Assembly (NCBI GenBank): GCA_945861635.1
Contig: CAMAWH010000026.1
Span: forward strand, 1-64,000
Reading direction: 5' to 3'
DNA: 64,000 nucleotides
Source of the DNA: Klebsiella pneumoniae
GTDB lineage: Bacteria; Myxococcota_A; UBA796; SXON01
Within the stretch, counting starts at the first letter, position 1. Each line of letters starts with the position of its first letter. This document shows positions 17,324 to 26,355 of the stretch, in pieces. The notes under the pieces were generated by a model that worked only from the letters and a program-made list of their open reading frames with translations, ran no database searches and had not been told where the DNA came from. The translations under genes were made by a program, and so were the position numbers.

Positions 17324-18315
17324 GCGTTCGCCCACTCCACAAGCAAGGCAGGAAGCGCCTTTCCGATACAGACACCGACGTGCCCGCCGCGCACCGTGCG
17401 GCACTCGACCGCGCCGCCCCAAACGCCTTCGATGCCGAACGCGGACGGCGCCGGCACGATGTGATCCCCGCTGGCTGCGAGAACCAGGGCCGGGAGGGTG
17501 GCCCGCGACAAATCGACCTCCTCGCCCGCCATCATCCACCCACCGGCAACCAGCGCGTTGTCGAAATAGCAACGGCGAATGTACTCGCGGTACGCCTCGC
17601 CGGGGAAATCCACGGCGTCGCTGTTCCACTTTTCCATCGCAGCCCAGAGTTCGGGGAAGCCCGGTTCATCGATGCGCTCCCAGAGCCCCACCCATTTGCC
17701 CGTTTGTCCGGTCGGCCGCAACCACTGAAAGCTGGTCTTCATCAAGGACGCCGGGAAGTTCCCGATCCCGTCCACGATGTCGTCCACCGGGAAGGTGTCC
17801 GGCTTTGCCCACCGCGCGAGGCGGCCGGATGCGTGAAAGTCGATTGGCGTGGCAAGGAACGCAACCCGCCGAACCCGCCCGGGATGCCGTGCGAGGAATG
17901 CCGCGAGAAAGGTGCCACCGACGCAGTAGCCGATCGCGTCCATCGTCGTGACGTCCGCGTGTCGGCAGGCGCGATCGATCGCGCGCCGAAGCGTGCCGTC
18001 GATCAACCGTGAGAGCGTGATCGTCGATGCTTCGGGGCCCGCGCGCCCCCAGTCGAGCACGTAGACAGGGATGCCCGCGGCCGTGAGCGCCTCGATCACG
18101 GAGTGCCCGGGAAGGAGGTCGAAGATCGTCCACGTGTTGATCAGCGGCATGCTGACGAAGACGGGGGCACATTTCGCACCGGCGCGTGGAGCAAAATAGC
18201 GTAGGTTGGACGGCCCGTCACGGTGAACGATGGCGTGGGGGGACGCACCGGAGCGAACGGACCGGGTGGGATGGGTTGCGAGGTACCGAAGCGTGTCCAC
18301 GCTGCGTTGCAACAT
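17320..18315 (-). CDS. phaC: class III PHA synthase PhaC paralogue (copy 2)
   Basis: 331 residues, clearly homologous to the downstream PhaC but divergent. The triad is intact: Cys131 in GYCVGG, Asp284 in ASGDHIVP, His312 in RGGHVG. The N-terminus is shorter and the PL.NTWTIFDLLPG and YVLDWGRAGPE segments match the family. Two catalytic subunits in a row with one short PhaE could form a mixed synthase or have different chain-length preference. It overlaps PhaE by one base (TGATG) and copy 1 by four (ATGA). Because all catalytic residues remain, I do not read it as a decayed copy. Confidence 0.9.
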   Translation of the reverse strand: MLQRSVDTLRYLATHPTRSVRSGASPHAIVHRDGPSNLRYFAPRAGAKCAPVFVSMPLINTWTIFDLLPGHSVIEALTAAGIPVYVLDWGRAGPEASTITLSRLIDGTLRRAIDRACRHADVTTMDAIGYCVGGTFLAAFLARHPGRVRRVAFLATPIDFHASGRLARWAKPDTFPVDDIVDGIGNFPASLMKTSFQWLRPTGQTGKWVGLWERIDEPGFPELWAAMEKWNSDAVDFPGEAYREYIRRCYFDNALVAGGWMMAGEEVDLSRATLPALVLAASGDHIVPAPSAFGIEGVWGGAVECRTVRGGHVGVCIGKALPALLVEWANA

Positions 18316-18755
18316 CAGGACGCCCGGCGGGGCGCGGACTTCGTGGACACTTTCGCGATATCCGCGCGCACCAGCGCCAGCGTTTCCCGTAGTTCCAAGC
18401 GGGCTTCAGCGGCCTCGATGCGGGCCTGCACGGCATCACGCTCCACCGCCGCGAGCTTGTCGGTCATCGCAAGCAGCATGTCTTCCTGGGCGAGCAGGCG
18501 ATCTTCGAGTAGCGACGCGATCCGCGCAACCCGAATCAGGTCCTTGCGCGTCGGGAGGTGCATCCGTTCGAGGTTCTCGTCGACCGTCGTTTCCCAGGTG
18601 GCGCGCGCCTGGGTCTGCGCGGACAGATTCTGGCCCATTGCCCCAAGAAACGCAGGTGACTCGAGCACGGTATCCCACCATCCACCCATCGCTTTTTCCC
18701 ATTGGCGATAGAGGTCAGCGCTGAGCTTATCGAGTTCTGGATTGACGGTGGCCAT
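18315..18755 (-). CDS. phaE: PHA synthase subunit PhaE (short form)
   Basis: 146 residues from ATG 18755, supported by GGAG five bases upstream; the longer frame to 18812 has no good ribosome site. The N-terminus (DLYRQWEKAMGGWWDTVLESPAF) and the helical body with LPTRKDLIRVARIASLLEDRL match PhaE / PHA synthase-associated subunits, with a C-terminal coiled coil (about 75-135). PhaE of Allochromatium is over twice as long; this length is closer to haloarchaeal PhaE or class IV PhaR subunits. It is needed for PhaC stability and activity in characterised systems. First overlapping gene ahead of the two synthases. Confidence 0.82.
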   Translation of the reverse strand: MATVNPELDKLSADLYRQWEKAMGGWWDTVLESPAFLGAMGQNLSAQTQARATWETTVDENLERMHLPTRKDLIRVARIASLLEDRLLAQEDMLLAMTDKLAAVERDAVQARIEAAEARLELRETLALVRADIAKVSTKSAPRRAS

Positions 18756-18816
18756 GGGATCTCCGGGAGGGATGGTTCCGCCCCTGCTACGCAGGAGCGG
18801 ACGGGTTGGCAACGAC

Positions 18817-19035
18817 TCAGTTGGCCTTGGGCGAAGCGCCGGCGTCGGCCGCGGGGACCCAGGCCGCCATGACGGTGCGGGTCATGCCATGCGTCGCGGC
18901 TACCGTTGCGTCGAGGGAGGTGCGGTAAAGGTCGAACATCGACGCCGTCTGCCCGGCAACGAGCTTGACCTGCGCCGCGTGCCAGTCGGTAACGAGCTTG
19001 TTGGCGGCGAGGAAGGGAGTGGTGAGCGTGTCCAT
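18817..19035 (-). CDS. small phasin-like protein
   Basis: 72 residues from ATG 19035, chosen for the GGAG five bases upstream (complement of 19041-19044). It is a single amphipathic helical protein (MDTLTTPFLAANKLVTDWHAAQVKL … YRTSLDATVAATHGMTRTVMAAW) ending in a short Ala/Pro tail. The composition, size and position as first gene of the PHA operon fit a phasin, the small granule-coating protein, though the sequence is short for the phasin_2 family and homology is not certain. It is separated by 61 bp from phaE and faces phaR across the shared promoter region. Confidence 0.65.
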   Translation of the reverse strand: MDTLTTPFLAANKLVTDWHAAQVKLVAGQTASMFDLYRTSLDATVAATHGMTRTVMAAWVPAADAGASPKAN

Positions 19036-19120
19036 GAGGTCTCCAAAGGCGTTGGGTGGTCTCCGGTTCATTCCGGTGTTTGGAGAGTACCCGCCATGCT
19101 GCATCGCGTCAAGAAGTTTT

Positions 19121-19134
19121 TTGCTGTGCGGCAA
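19121..19134. promoter_or_regulatory. candidate PhaR operator (TTGC-N6-GCAA)
   Basis: Inverted repeat TTGC-TGTGCG-GCAA in the 134-bp region between the phasin-like gene and phaR, 36 bp before the phaR start. PhaR-type repressors are known to bind TGC-rich dyads near phasin and phaR promoters. The arms are only four bases, so it may be chance; the location is what makes it worth listing. Confidence 0.35.
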
Positions 19135-19169
19135 CAATCGGTGCGATACTTGGCGCGATAGGAGATCCA

Positions 19170-19691
19170 ATGGCCCTGATCAAGAAGTACGAAAACCGCC
19201 GGCTCTACAACACCGCGGCTTCGCGCTACGTGAACCTCGACGACATTGCTGTGATGGTACGATCAGGAGAGGACGTCCGCGTTGTGGATGCGAAGACCGA
19301 CGCCGACCTGACGCGGGAAATCCTTCTGCAGGTGCTGCTCGCTGCGCCCGGCGGCGCCGACCTGCTCCCGGTCGGAATGCTGCGTCGCGTCATACGCTGC
19401 ACCGGCGACGACCCGCTGAACCGCCTGCTGCGGCAGCACCTCACCGTGGCGCTCGACATGCTGCACGCGCAGATGGACGCCGCGGAGGGGCAGTTGTCGA
19501 GGCTGGTGCCCGGCACAAGGCGCGAGTCGACGGGGCGTGCGTCGAAGGTACCGGAGACGCCACCGGCGCGATCCGACGCGCCTACCCACCGAGGGTCAGA
19601 GCCGGACGGACCCTCGGTACCCGCGGACGACATGGCGGCGCTCCGTACCCGCCTGGAGGCGCTGGAGGCGAGGTTGCGACCGGCGCGGTGA
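19170..19691 (+). CDS. phaR: polyhydroxyalkanoate synthesis repressor PhaR
   Basis: 173 residues from ATG 19170, with AGGAG at 19160-19164. The N-terminal ~60 residues are the PHB/PHA accumulation regulator DNA-binding domain (IKKYENRRLYNT…SRYVNLDDIAVMVR.G), one of the most recognisable motifs in this pathway, followed by a helical region (LLRQHLTVALDML) that in relatives contacts PHA granules, and a disordered Pro/Arg/Ser-rich tail with a short coiled coil. PhaR binds both promoter DNA and nascent granules, so polymer titrates the repressor off phasin genes. Divergent position from the PHA operon fits autoregulation plus control of that operon. Confidence 0.93.
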   Translation: MALIKKYENRRLYNTAASRYVNLDDIAVMVRSGEDVRVVDAKTDADLTREILLQVLLAAPGGADLLPVGMLRRVIRCTGDDPLNRLLRQHLTVALDMLHAQMDAAEGQLSRLVPGTRRESTGRASKVPETPPARSDAPTHRGSEPDGPSVPADDMAALRTRLEALEARLRPAR

Positions 19692-19744
19692 GGGCGCGGC
19701 CGGATGAATGGTGGCAACGCCTAAGTTATTTTTGGACGGCGACG

Positions 19745-20521
19745 TTACCAACCCAGCCCGTAAATCGCCCCAAGCCGGACGAACGGAACCATGCGTCCCG
19801 GGCGCGCGTCGACGTTCACGGGCACGTCGATCCGGCCCCCAAAGACCGAAACCCTGCCGTGCCGCCGCACGATCACGCCGCCCTGCGCGTACGCGAGCAG
19901 CGCGCCGAACGCTTCACCGTGGGCGACCACGTAGGCGAGTCCGCCGCCGCCGCCCATGAATCCGGTCACGCCGGTGGGTCGGAACGCGTAGTCAACACCG
20001 GCCTCCACCGCGAGAACGGCTGCGGGATCGAGCCCAAAGTCCAATCCGATGGACGCCCCCATCTCGTAGAAATACCGGTCACGGTCCAGCCACATGTGAA
20101 AACCGCCGCCGCCCATGTACGACAGGTCGTCGGGTTGGCCCAACATCATCGCGTATGACCGCATTCCGGTGAACGTGCGCTCCCGCGCGTATTCTTGCGC
20201 GCTGCCAGGAATGTCATCGTCGACCCGATCGCCGGGGGGCGGCGGCGGAATCACCGCGTCGTCCTCGGCGGCGTCAGGGTCGTCGTCCACCGGGATGGCG
20301 AGCGCAGGTTCGGCGGCAGGCGGCGATGCGGCGGGCGGCGCGGGTTCGTCCGGCGGCGCGGGTTCGGCCGGCGGCGCGGGTTCGGCGGGGGCAACCGGCG
20401 GCAAAACTGGCTCACTCGGGACCCCCGGCGCGGCGGGTGCCGGCGTTGCCGTTGCGGAGCCGTCCCCCGCCCACACCACGCCCATCCCCCAGAAAAACAC
20501 AAATGCAAAGATGACGACCAT
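19745..20521 (-). CDS. exported Pro-rich protein with beta-barrel domain
   Basis: 258 residues from ATG 20521, with AGGAG ten bases upstream; the frame to 20623 extends over the divergent gene's start. Signal peptide (VVIFAFVFFWGMGVVWA-GDG), then a periplasmic linker of about 70 residues dominated by Pro, Ala and Glu (repeats of PAPPAEPAPPDEP) and an Asp-rich stretch. The C-terminal ~150 residues have short amphipathic strands, Gly-rich turns and the ending LGAIYGLGW with a terminal Trp, typical of outer-membrane barrels. Function unknown. Convergent with phaR and divergent from the lipase, so not clearly part of the PHA system. Confidence 0.75.
   Translation of the reverse strand: MVVIFAFVFFWGMGVVWAGDGSATATPAPAAPGVPSEPVLPPVAPAEPAPPAEPAPPDEPAPPAASPPAAEPALAIPVDDDPDAAEDDAVIPPPPPGDRVDDDIPGSAQEYARERTFTGMRSYAMMLGQPDDLSYMGGGGFHMWLDRDRYFYEMGASIGLDFGLDPAAVLAVEAGVDYAFRPTGVTGFMGGGGGLAYVVAHGEAFGALLAYAQGGVIVRRHGRVSVFGGRIDVPVNVDARPGRMVPFVRLGAIYGLGW
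20334..20387. repeat. 18-bp minisatellite (3 copies) coding Pro-rich linker
   Basis: Three units of 18 bp (GGCGGCGCGGGTTCGKCC) at 20334, 20352 and 20370, read on the minus strand as (E/D)PAPPA/D in the linker of the exported barrel protein. In-frame unit length. Confidence 0.9.
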
Positions 20522-20612
20522 GATTTTGCGGCTCCTCTCGCCGACATCGTGCCCGCTGCGCTCCCGACCGTCAAGGAATCGACGCGCCGGGTTAGCTCGG
20601 TGACCGAACCGT

Positions 20613-21542
20613 ATGGGCACCAAGCTCGAAAACGCAGTGGCAGTGCTGAACGGTTTGGTCGGGGATCACCTTGTGCGCACGAACAACGGCCTTGCAACGG
20701 AGATGGCGTGCATTCGGGATGGCGCACCGGTCACGACGTTTCCGGCGGCCTCCGGGAAAATCGCCGTCCTCCTCCACGGCATCATGTGTACGGAGAGCAT
20801 CTGGACGCTGCCCGATGGCAACGACTACGGCTCGATGCTCGCTCGCGATCTCGGATACACCCCCGTCTACGTCCGATACAATTCCGGACGCGCAATCGCG
20901 GACAATGGCGCCGCGTTGGCCACGCTGCTCGACTCTGTGACGACGGCCTGGCCTGTGCCGGTGGAAGCGATCGTCCCGATCGGCTTCAGCATGGGCGGAT
21001 TGGTCGTGCGGAGCGCTTGTCATCACGCTGCGGAAGGCGCGCATGCGTGGCTCGCTCACGTCCGCGACGCCGTGTACGTCGGCACGCCCCACCTCGGCGC
21101 GCCCCTGGAGCGGGCGGGGCGCGTGCTCAATCGCCTGCTGCACGCGGTGCCCGACCCAACGACGCGCCTGCTCGCCCAAATCGCCGACCTCCGGAGTGAT
21201 GGCGTGAAGGACCTCGGAGATGCCGACCTCCGCCATGCCGATCGGGCCCGGCGCGGGCTGCAATTTGGGCTGCGCGATCCTCGGCATCCGGTGCCTCTGC
21301 TCCCCGGAATTCGCCACCACCTCGTTGCGGGCGCCCTATCTGGCGATCCGTGGCTGGCGGAGTTGTTTGGCGATTCGATCGTGCCGGTGTCCAGCGGAAC
21401 CGGAGGCGGCAGGGTGGCAACCTCCGAGGCGCCGCTGCGCCCCGAGCATGTGCGCCTCGTCACGGGGGCGACTCACGTGTCGCTAGCGCACCATCCCGGC
21501 GTCTACGCGCATATCCACGAATGGCTGCGTGAGGCGACATGA
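20613..21542 (+). CDS. PGAP1-like / lipase-family alpha/beta hydrolase
   Basis: 309 residues without a signal peptide. Oxyanion motif VLLHGIMCTES (52-62) and nucleophile GFSMGG (Ser126) followed by VYVGTPHLGAPLE, the typical segment of PGAP1-like and lipase class 2 esterases; catalytic His is probably in GATHVSLAHHP near the end. Similar proteins act as intracellular lipases or polyester/ester hydrolases. Its stop overlaps the next gene by 4 bp (ATGA), marking a fixed two-gene unit. Position near phaR raises a role in intracellular PHA or lipid turnover, but this is inference. Confidence 0.88.
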   Translation: MGTKLENAVAVLNGLVGDHLVRTNNGLATEMACIRDGAPVTTFPAASGKIAVLLHGIMCTESIWTLPDGNDYGSMLARDLGYTPVYVRYNSGRAIADNGAALATLLDSVTTAWPVPVEAIVPIGFSMGGLVVRSACHHAAEGAHAWLAHVRDAVYVGTPHLGAPLERAGRVLNRLLHAVPDPTTRLLAQIADLRSDGVKDLGDADLRHADRARRGLQFGLRDPRHPVPLLPGIRHHLVAGALSGDPWLAELFGDSIVPVSSGTGGGRVATSEAPLRPEHVRLVTGATHVSLAHHPGVYAHIHEWLREAT

Positions 21543-21895
21543 CCGATTGGCGGCGAGTTCGCGGTCTTGCCGCGCTGGTTGGGGATGCAGTGGAGCACGG
21601 CGCAACCGGCGTGGAGGGCGTGCATCGCACACTGATGGCGCGTCCGTTTGCCCTGGTGGCGCTGATTCCCGGCATGGAGGCGCCGGTAAAAGGCGTTCAC
21701 GTCGTCATCGATCGCTCCGTCGGCGCGGTGTACTCGATGGTCCGACTTGGAAATCGCGTGGTGGGAAAGGTCGCTGAGGTGGCGATCGATAGAGCGGAGC
21801 GGGGGAGTGCGGAGGGGGAGAGTGTGGAGGGGGAGAGTGTGGAGGGCGGCGAGGCGGACCCGTTGACCCATTCTCGTCCTGAACGACGGCCATAA
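21539..21895 (+). CDS. small hypothetical partner of the lipase
   Basis: 118 residues, translationally coupled to the lipase. The N-terminal ~85 residues (VEHGATGVEGVHRTLMARPFALVALIPGMEAPVKGVHVVID … VYSMVRLGNRVVGKV) are compact and mostly helical with a hydrophobic core. The C-terminal tail is acidic and encoded by a 15-bp repeat. I do not recognise the family. The strict coupling suggests it aids or anchors the hydrolase. Confidence 0.7.
   Translation: MTDWRRVRGLAALVGDAVEHGATGVEGVHRTLMARPFALVALIPGMEAPVKGVHVVIDRSVGAVYSMVRLGNRVVGKVAEVAIDRAERGSAEGESVEGESVEGGEADPLTHSRPERRP
21811..21846. repeat. 15-bp repeat (2.4 copies) in acidic tail
   Basis: GGAGGGGGAGAGTGT at 21811 and 21826, with a third partial copy from 21841; it encodes (EGESV)n near the end of the lipase partner. 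Multiple of three, so variation is frame-neutral. Confidence 0.8.
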
Positions 21896-22012
21896 ACGCC
21901 CTGCCGTTGGTGCCGGTCCGTGCCCTTCCGTCATGATCGTGCACGGTGGTGCCCTTGGCGGGCTGGTTCGCCTGACGGCCGACGTTGCGGATGCGTGCGC
22001 CAGCCGGGAGTC

Positions 22013-22849
22013 GTGTCGACCCGCGGGGGCATCGGCGCGATTCTGGTGTTGCTCGGTAGCTGCCGGGCGGCAGAGCCAGTGTCCGCCAATCAGGTGAACA
22101 GTCGCCCAACCGATGACTCGGACCGAACCGATGCGTCGGATGGCGGCGTCGACTCCGGCATCGACTCCGGCGACGACGGCGCCAATACCGACAACACCGA
22201 CAGTGATTCCGACAGCGGGCTGGAGCACGACACCGGCGACTCCGGCGGGCCGGACACGGCGACGCCTGTTGTCGGTGACTGGGTGGACGTGAGCGCGGGC
22301 ATGTACACCGCCTGTGGCATTCACACGGATGGCTCGCTTTCGTGTTGGGGAGATAACGCGCGCAGCCCCTGCCCGAACTCGCCGCCAACGGAAGGGGACT
22401 TCGTCGCCGTTGCGCTCACCACCGGAACGGGTTGCGCAATCGAATTCAGTGGCGAGATCCTGTGTTGGGGAAACGAGGAAAACGCCCCCGACCTGAATGA
22501 TCCCCCGGCAGGTGTCTGGGTGTCCCTCCGGTGCGGCGCGGGCGCCTGCGTCGCGATCGACAGCCATGGTTCACTTGGATGGTGGGGGTCCACCTACTCC
22601 GCTCGGGTCGCGCCGACAGGGGTGTATCTGGCCGCCGACGTCGGCGTGGATCCCGACTGGGTGTGCGCCGTAGACGCGGACGGTGGGCTGACCTGCTGGG
22701 ACGAGGATGGCGCGGAGTGGCAACACGAAGCGCCCGCCGGTTCGTTTCGAGACGTCACGGCTGGTGACCGGTTCACATGCGGCGTGACCGACGATCAGAA
22801 TGCTGTGTGCTGGGGGATGGACCAACAGGGTCAAGCCACGCCGCCGTGA
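22013..22849 (+). CDS. RCC1-like repeat lipoprotein
   Basis: About 278 residues from GTG 22013, giving the signal STRGGIGAILVLLGSC with a lipobox Cys; the upstream in-frame ATG at 21920 adds a Arg/Cys-rich segment unlike a signal. After an Asp/Ser/Gly-rich linker of about 60 residues (DSGIDSGDDG…DTGDSGG) the protein has five units of the type (V)(S)AG…CGI..DGSLSCWGDN…P, the Cys-Trp form of RCC1/BLIP-II-like beta-propeller repeats common in predatory and soil bacteria. Surface-exposed binding protein of unknown ligand. The gene stands alone. Confidence 0.82.
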   Translation: MSTRGGIGAILVLLGSCRAAEPVSANQVNSRPTDDSDRTDASDGGVDSGIDSGDDGANTDNTDSDSDSGLEHDTGDSGGPDTATPVVGDWVDVSAGMYTACGIHTDGSLSCWGDNARSPCPNSPPTEGDFVAVALTTGTGCAIEFSGEILCWGNEENAPDLNDPPAGVWVSLRCGAGACVAIDSHGSLGWWGSTYSARVAPTGVYLAADVGVDPDWVCAVDADGGLTCWDEDGAEWQHEAPAGSFRDVTAGDRFTCGVTDDQNAVCWGMDQQGQATPP

Positions 22850-22927
22850 ACGGCATGCCACCGGACGCGCCCGCCCAACGACGCGCCGCCGGTGCACCAC
22901 AGACGGCGGTGAACGTGTATCACACTC

Positions 22928-25900
22928 CTATCCCCAGCCACCACCCCCAGGAGTTGCGATACATACGCGGTCTCCGGCGTGCAACACACAGGGTTGCCCA
23001 TCCCACATGGACCACTTCCCGTCTCGGTAGATTTCGTCCACGCCGGGCAGGCCGTCGCCCCCGCGGCCCAATCCTGGCGCACCCCGATCGCGCCGCGTCG
23101 CCAACAGGGACGCCGTCACGTCGGCGAGCACTTCAATCTCACGCACCAGCCCATCGCCCCCGCGATGGCGACCCGCCCCGCCGGAGCTTCGCCGTAGCTC
23201 AAACCGCCGCACCCGCAAGGGGAAACGGGCCTCCACGACCTCCACATCCGTCGCCCGTGTGTTCGTCATGTGCACCTGCCGCCCACTCAACCCCGCGCGC
23301 GACGGAGAAGCGCCTTGCCCGCCCCCAATCGTCTCGTAAAATGTCCAGTCCACGCCCTCAAACGTACCACCGAACGTAAGATTGTTCATCGTGCCCTGCG
23401 ACGCGGCCCGGCTCCCGGCGGCTCGCAGCATCAGGTCGACGATGCGTTGCGACGTTTCTACGTTCCCGCCGACGATTGCGGCGCCCGGTGGGGGAGACAG
23501 AATCGATCGCTCCGGAAGGATGATCCTCACTCCCCGAAGCGCGCCTTCGTTCACCGGAATGGGGCGTCCGACGAGCACGCGGAGCGCATAGAGGATGGCC
23601 GCGCGAACGACGCCCATGGGCGTATTCAGATTTCCCGCGTGAGGGCCGCCCGTGCCCGTAAAATCAACGGTGCCAGGGGAGAGGCGGAGGCGTAGCGGGA
23701 TGCCCGCGATCTCATCATCCGCCGTGCCGCTCAGGGTTGCGAGCACCTCCGCCACCGACTCCGCCGCAGCATCGGTGAGGTGTGCCATCCATGCGTCCGT
23801 CAGCGCGGCCGGGCCCAAGCCGGCAAGGGCATGCGCGGCGGCCGCATTGGCGGCAATCTGCGCTTCCAGATCGGCGCGAACGGTCGCGGCGTCACGCGAC
23901 ATGCGCAGGTCGGGCGGCACCAGTCCGCCAAGCGCCAACAGCGGCACCTGACGATAGACGTGTCCTTCGTCCGCCAACGTCCGCGAGTGCGGCGGCATCG
24001 ACCCCGGCGTCAACCCCCCCACATCGACATGGTGTGCCCGACTGGCGACAAACCACCGCCGATTTCCCGATAGGACTGCGGTCACGACTGTGAGATCCGG
24101 CAAGTGCGAACCCCCAGCCGCGGGATCGTTGGTGAGCCAGGCTTGACCCGCGCCCGCGTCGGGGCGTCGACGGAGGAGGTCCCGAACCGTCTCGCCCATC
24201 GCTCCGAGGTGCACGGGAATGTGCGGCGCGTTCGCAACGAGGTTGCCGCCTCCGTCGAAGATCGCACAGCTGAAGTCGAGACGCTCGCGAATATTGACGC
24301 TTCTTGCGAGACGTCTCAGTGTCTCACCGGACGCCTCGGCGATGGCCGCGAAGCGGTTTCCCCAAAGTTCTACGCCGAATGGCGTGCGTTCCTCGGGCGG
24401 AGGTGGAGGAGAGCGATGGGCCCGCGTCGCGACCAACAGCCCGTGTTCGCGACGCGCCGTCCAGCCTTTGGGAATCGCGATGGACGTGGTCGATGTGTGA
24501 ATGACGCGAGGTCCGCGCACCACGTTCCGTCCAATGCGCCAGGGGTCTGTGTCGCACCGGGGGGAAACTGGCTTGGCCGCCCGCACGCGCACGCAGGCGT
24601 TCACGATCTCGATGTCGTGGCCGGGCCGACCGAACCCGAAACGTTTGTGATGCTCCGCAACAAAGGCAGATAGACATTCATCGGCAGTATCGCCTCCGAC
24701 ATCGATCCCCTGTTCCGTGCCGACATACCGCAGTTCTATCGACCGCTCGATCTCACCGAGCACCGGCAGCGAGGACTGCATCTCCGCCCACGCCCCCCGC
24801 ACCGCCGGCCAGCCCGCCGCCAGCGACAACCAGATCGGGCGCAGCGCCGCCTCCTGTCGCCGCGCCAGCGCCTGCCCCCACGCCGACAGAACCGACGCGC
24901 ACGGGTGGAACAGCACCGTGCGGATGTCGAGGCGAGCCGCCACCTCAAGCGCGTGCTGACCCGCAGCCCCGCCGTACGCCACGAGCGCGTGGTTGGCGAG
25001 GTCGACCCCTCGGGCGGTCGCCAAACGGCGCACCGCGGCGGCCATGGCATCCCGAGCAATCGCTAGAAATTCGTCGGCCCCGCCCGGAAGATCAATCGCG
25101 CCCTCCGCCAGGCGCGGTGAGAATGCGGTCGGATCGATGAGCCCCACCGAAAGCGCAGCGTCTGTCAGCGTCGGCGGGCCGCCTCGCCCGCGACTCTGAG
25201 GCCCCGGGTCAGCCCCGGCGGAGTCCGGCCCCACGGTCAAACGCACGCCGTCATTCCGCAGGATCGATCCGCCTCCCGCCGCGATCGTCTCCACTTCCAG
25301 CATCGGCCGTCGGAGGCGCACGCCGGCCACGATCGTCTCCCCGCTGCGAAACGGAAGCCGCCCTACGTCGACGCGGCAGACATCGGTCGATGTCCCGCCC
25401 ATATCGAGCCCCACGGCGTGCGCGAACCCTGCCTGCGCCGCGACCGCCTCCACCGCGAGCACCCCGCCGGCAGGTCCCGACAAGACGGCGTCCGGCGCCC
25501 GTAACAATCGGGCGTCCACCACACTTCCGTCCGAGCGCATGGCCATCGCACCGTCGGGAATGCGGTCCCGCCGCATCGCAGCGTGCAACACCGGCGTCAC
25601 CGCAGCATCGAGCAGGGTGGTCTCGATTCGCGCCAGGTAGCCAAGACCGGGGGAAGCCAGATGGCCGCACACCACGGGCAAATCCGTCGGGAAAGCCCGC
25701 GCAACCGCACGTTCATGGGACGAATTGCGCACGCTGTTGATCAGAACTACCGCCACCGACGCAATATCCGTAAGGTAAAACACTGGAATACTGAGCGGTT
25801 CTATCTCCCGGCCGTCCGCGTCGATGCGGCCATCCACCTCGACGATTCGCGCACAGAGTGGTGCGAGGGGAGCCGCGTCGGGATCGAAGAGCTCCGGCCG

Positions 25901-26143
25901 CGCTTGATCCCCGACGAACGGAAGGTCTGCGAACCCGCGCGTCACGACGAGCAGCGTGGGGACGACGCGACGTTCGAGCAGCGCATTCGTAGCGACGGTT
26001 GTGCCGAACGTCAACGCACCACGGGCAAGCTCTCCGACGACCGCACGGTCGGAGGGCACCTTTTGCACCGACACGCGCCCGTCGTCGGCGATCTCGACGA
26101 CATCCGTGAACGTACCCCCGCGATCCACGAAGCTCCGGCTCAC
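22928..26143 (-). CDS. 5-oxoprolinase / hydantoinase-like HyuA-HyuB fusion
   Basis: 1071 residues from GTG 26143, whose GTGA overlap with the upstream stop decides the start. N-terminal half: hydantoinase A / oxoprolinase ATPase domain ([11 protein letters not shown] near the start, [36 protein letters not shown]). C-terminal half: hydantoinase B domain ([51 protein letters not shown] end). In eukaryotic-type and many bacterial enzymes this fusion opens 5-oxoproline to glutamate with ATP; relatives act on hydantoins or acetone, so substrate is not certain. It is a little shorter than typical 5-oxoprolinases (about 1200-1290). Last gene after the giant DUF4157 gene. Confidence 0.9.
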   Translation of the reverse strand: MSRSFVDRGGTFTDVVEIADDGRVSVQKVPSDRAVVGELARGALTFGTTVATNALLERRVVPTLLVVTRGFADLPFVGDQARPELFDPDAAPLAPLCARIVEVDGRIDADGREIEPLSIPVFYLTDIASVAVVLINSVRNSSHERAVARAFPTDLPVVCGHLASPGLGYLARIETTLLDAAVTPVLHAAMRRDRIPDGAMAMRSDGSVVDARLLRAPDAVLSGPAGGVLAVEAVAAQAGFAHAVGLDMGGTSTDVCRVDVGRLPFRSGETIVAGVRLRRPMLEVETIAAGGGSILRNDGVRLTVGPDSAGADPGPQSRGRGGPPTLTDAALSVGLIDPTAFSPRLAEGAIDLPGGADEFLAIARDAMAAAVRRLATARGVDLANHALVAYGGAAGQHALEVAARLDIRTVLFHPCASVLSAWGQALARRQEAALRPIWLSLAAGWPAVRGAWAEMQSSLPVLGEIERSIELRYVGTEQGIDVGGDTADECLSAFVAEHHKRFGFGRPGHDIEIVNACVRVRAAKPVSPRCDTDPWRIGRNVVRGPRVIHTSTTSIAIPKGWTARREHGLLVATRAHRSPPPPPEERTPFGVELWGNRFAAIAEASGETLRRLARSVNIRERLDFSCAIFDGGGNLVANAPHIPVHLGAMGETVRDLLRRRPDAGAGQAWLTNDPAAGGSHLPDLTVVTAVLSGNRRWFVASRAHHVDVGGLTPGSMPPHSRTLADEGHVYRQVPLLALGGLVPPDLRMSRDAATVRADLEAQIAANAAAAHALAGLGPAALTDAWMAHLTDAAAESVAEVLATLSGTADDEIAGIPLRLRLSPGTVDFTGTGGPHAGNLNTPMGVVRAAILYALRVLVGRPIPVNEGALRGVRIILPERSILSPPPGAAIVGGNVETSQRIVDLMLRAAGSRAASQGTMNNLTFGGTFEGVDWTFYETIGGGQGASPSRAGLSGRQVHMTNTRATDVEVVEARFPLRVRRFELRRSSGGAGRHRGGDGLVREIEVLADVTASLLATRRDRGAPGLGRGGDGLPGVDEIYRDGKWSMWDGQPCVLHAGDRVCIATPGGGGWG

Positions 26144-26355
26144 CCCAGAGGCCGTTTCCACGCGCTCGGCCAATCGTCGAAGGCCGCGATTTCCTCGTCG
26201 TCGATGAGGAGGGTGTACAGCGATTCGGCCGGAAAATCGCCCAGCCGGAGCACCCAATCACGCCCATCAATGCGTGCGCGCATGGGATGAGTCGCGTTTT
26301 CACCGGGCATCCAAACGACCGCAGTGGCAAGGGCCGTGTCAGGGGAAAATGACAT
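26140..26355 (-). CDS. 71-residue protein coupled to the giant DUF4157 gene
   Basis: ATG 26355 overlaps the stop of the giant gene by one base (TGATG), and its stop overlaps the oxoprolinase start by four (GTGA). The protein is small, acidic and likely a compact alpha/beta fold (TAVVWMPGENATHP … DWVLRLGDFPAESLYTLLIDDEEIAAFDDWPSAW). No family recognised. Position directly after a toxin-like gene is the usual place for an immunity protein, but it could equally be a small partner of the oxoprolinase. Both readings are inference from gene order. Confidence 0.75.
   Translation of the reverse strand: MSFSPDTALATAVVWMPGENATHPMRARIDGRDWVLRLGDFPAESLYTLLIDDEEIAAFDDWPSAWKRPLG

Noticed and set aside
16229..17464. 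411-codon plus-strand ORF
   Set aside because: Antisense to phaC copy 1, whose catalytic triad is clear.
20195..21199. 334-codon plus-strand ORF
   Set aside because: Crosses two real genes on different strands and is Arg/Gly/Pro-rich.
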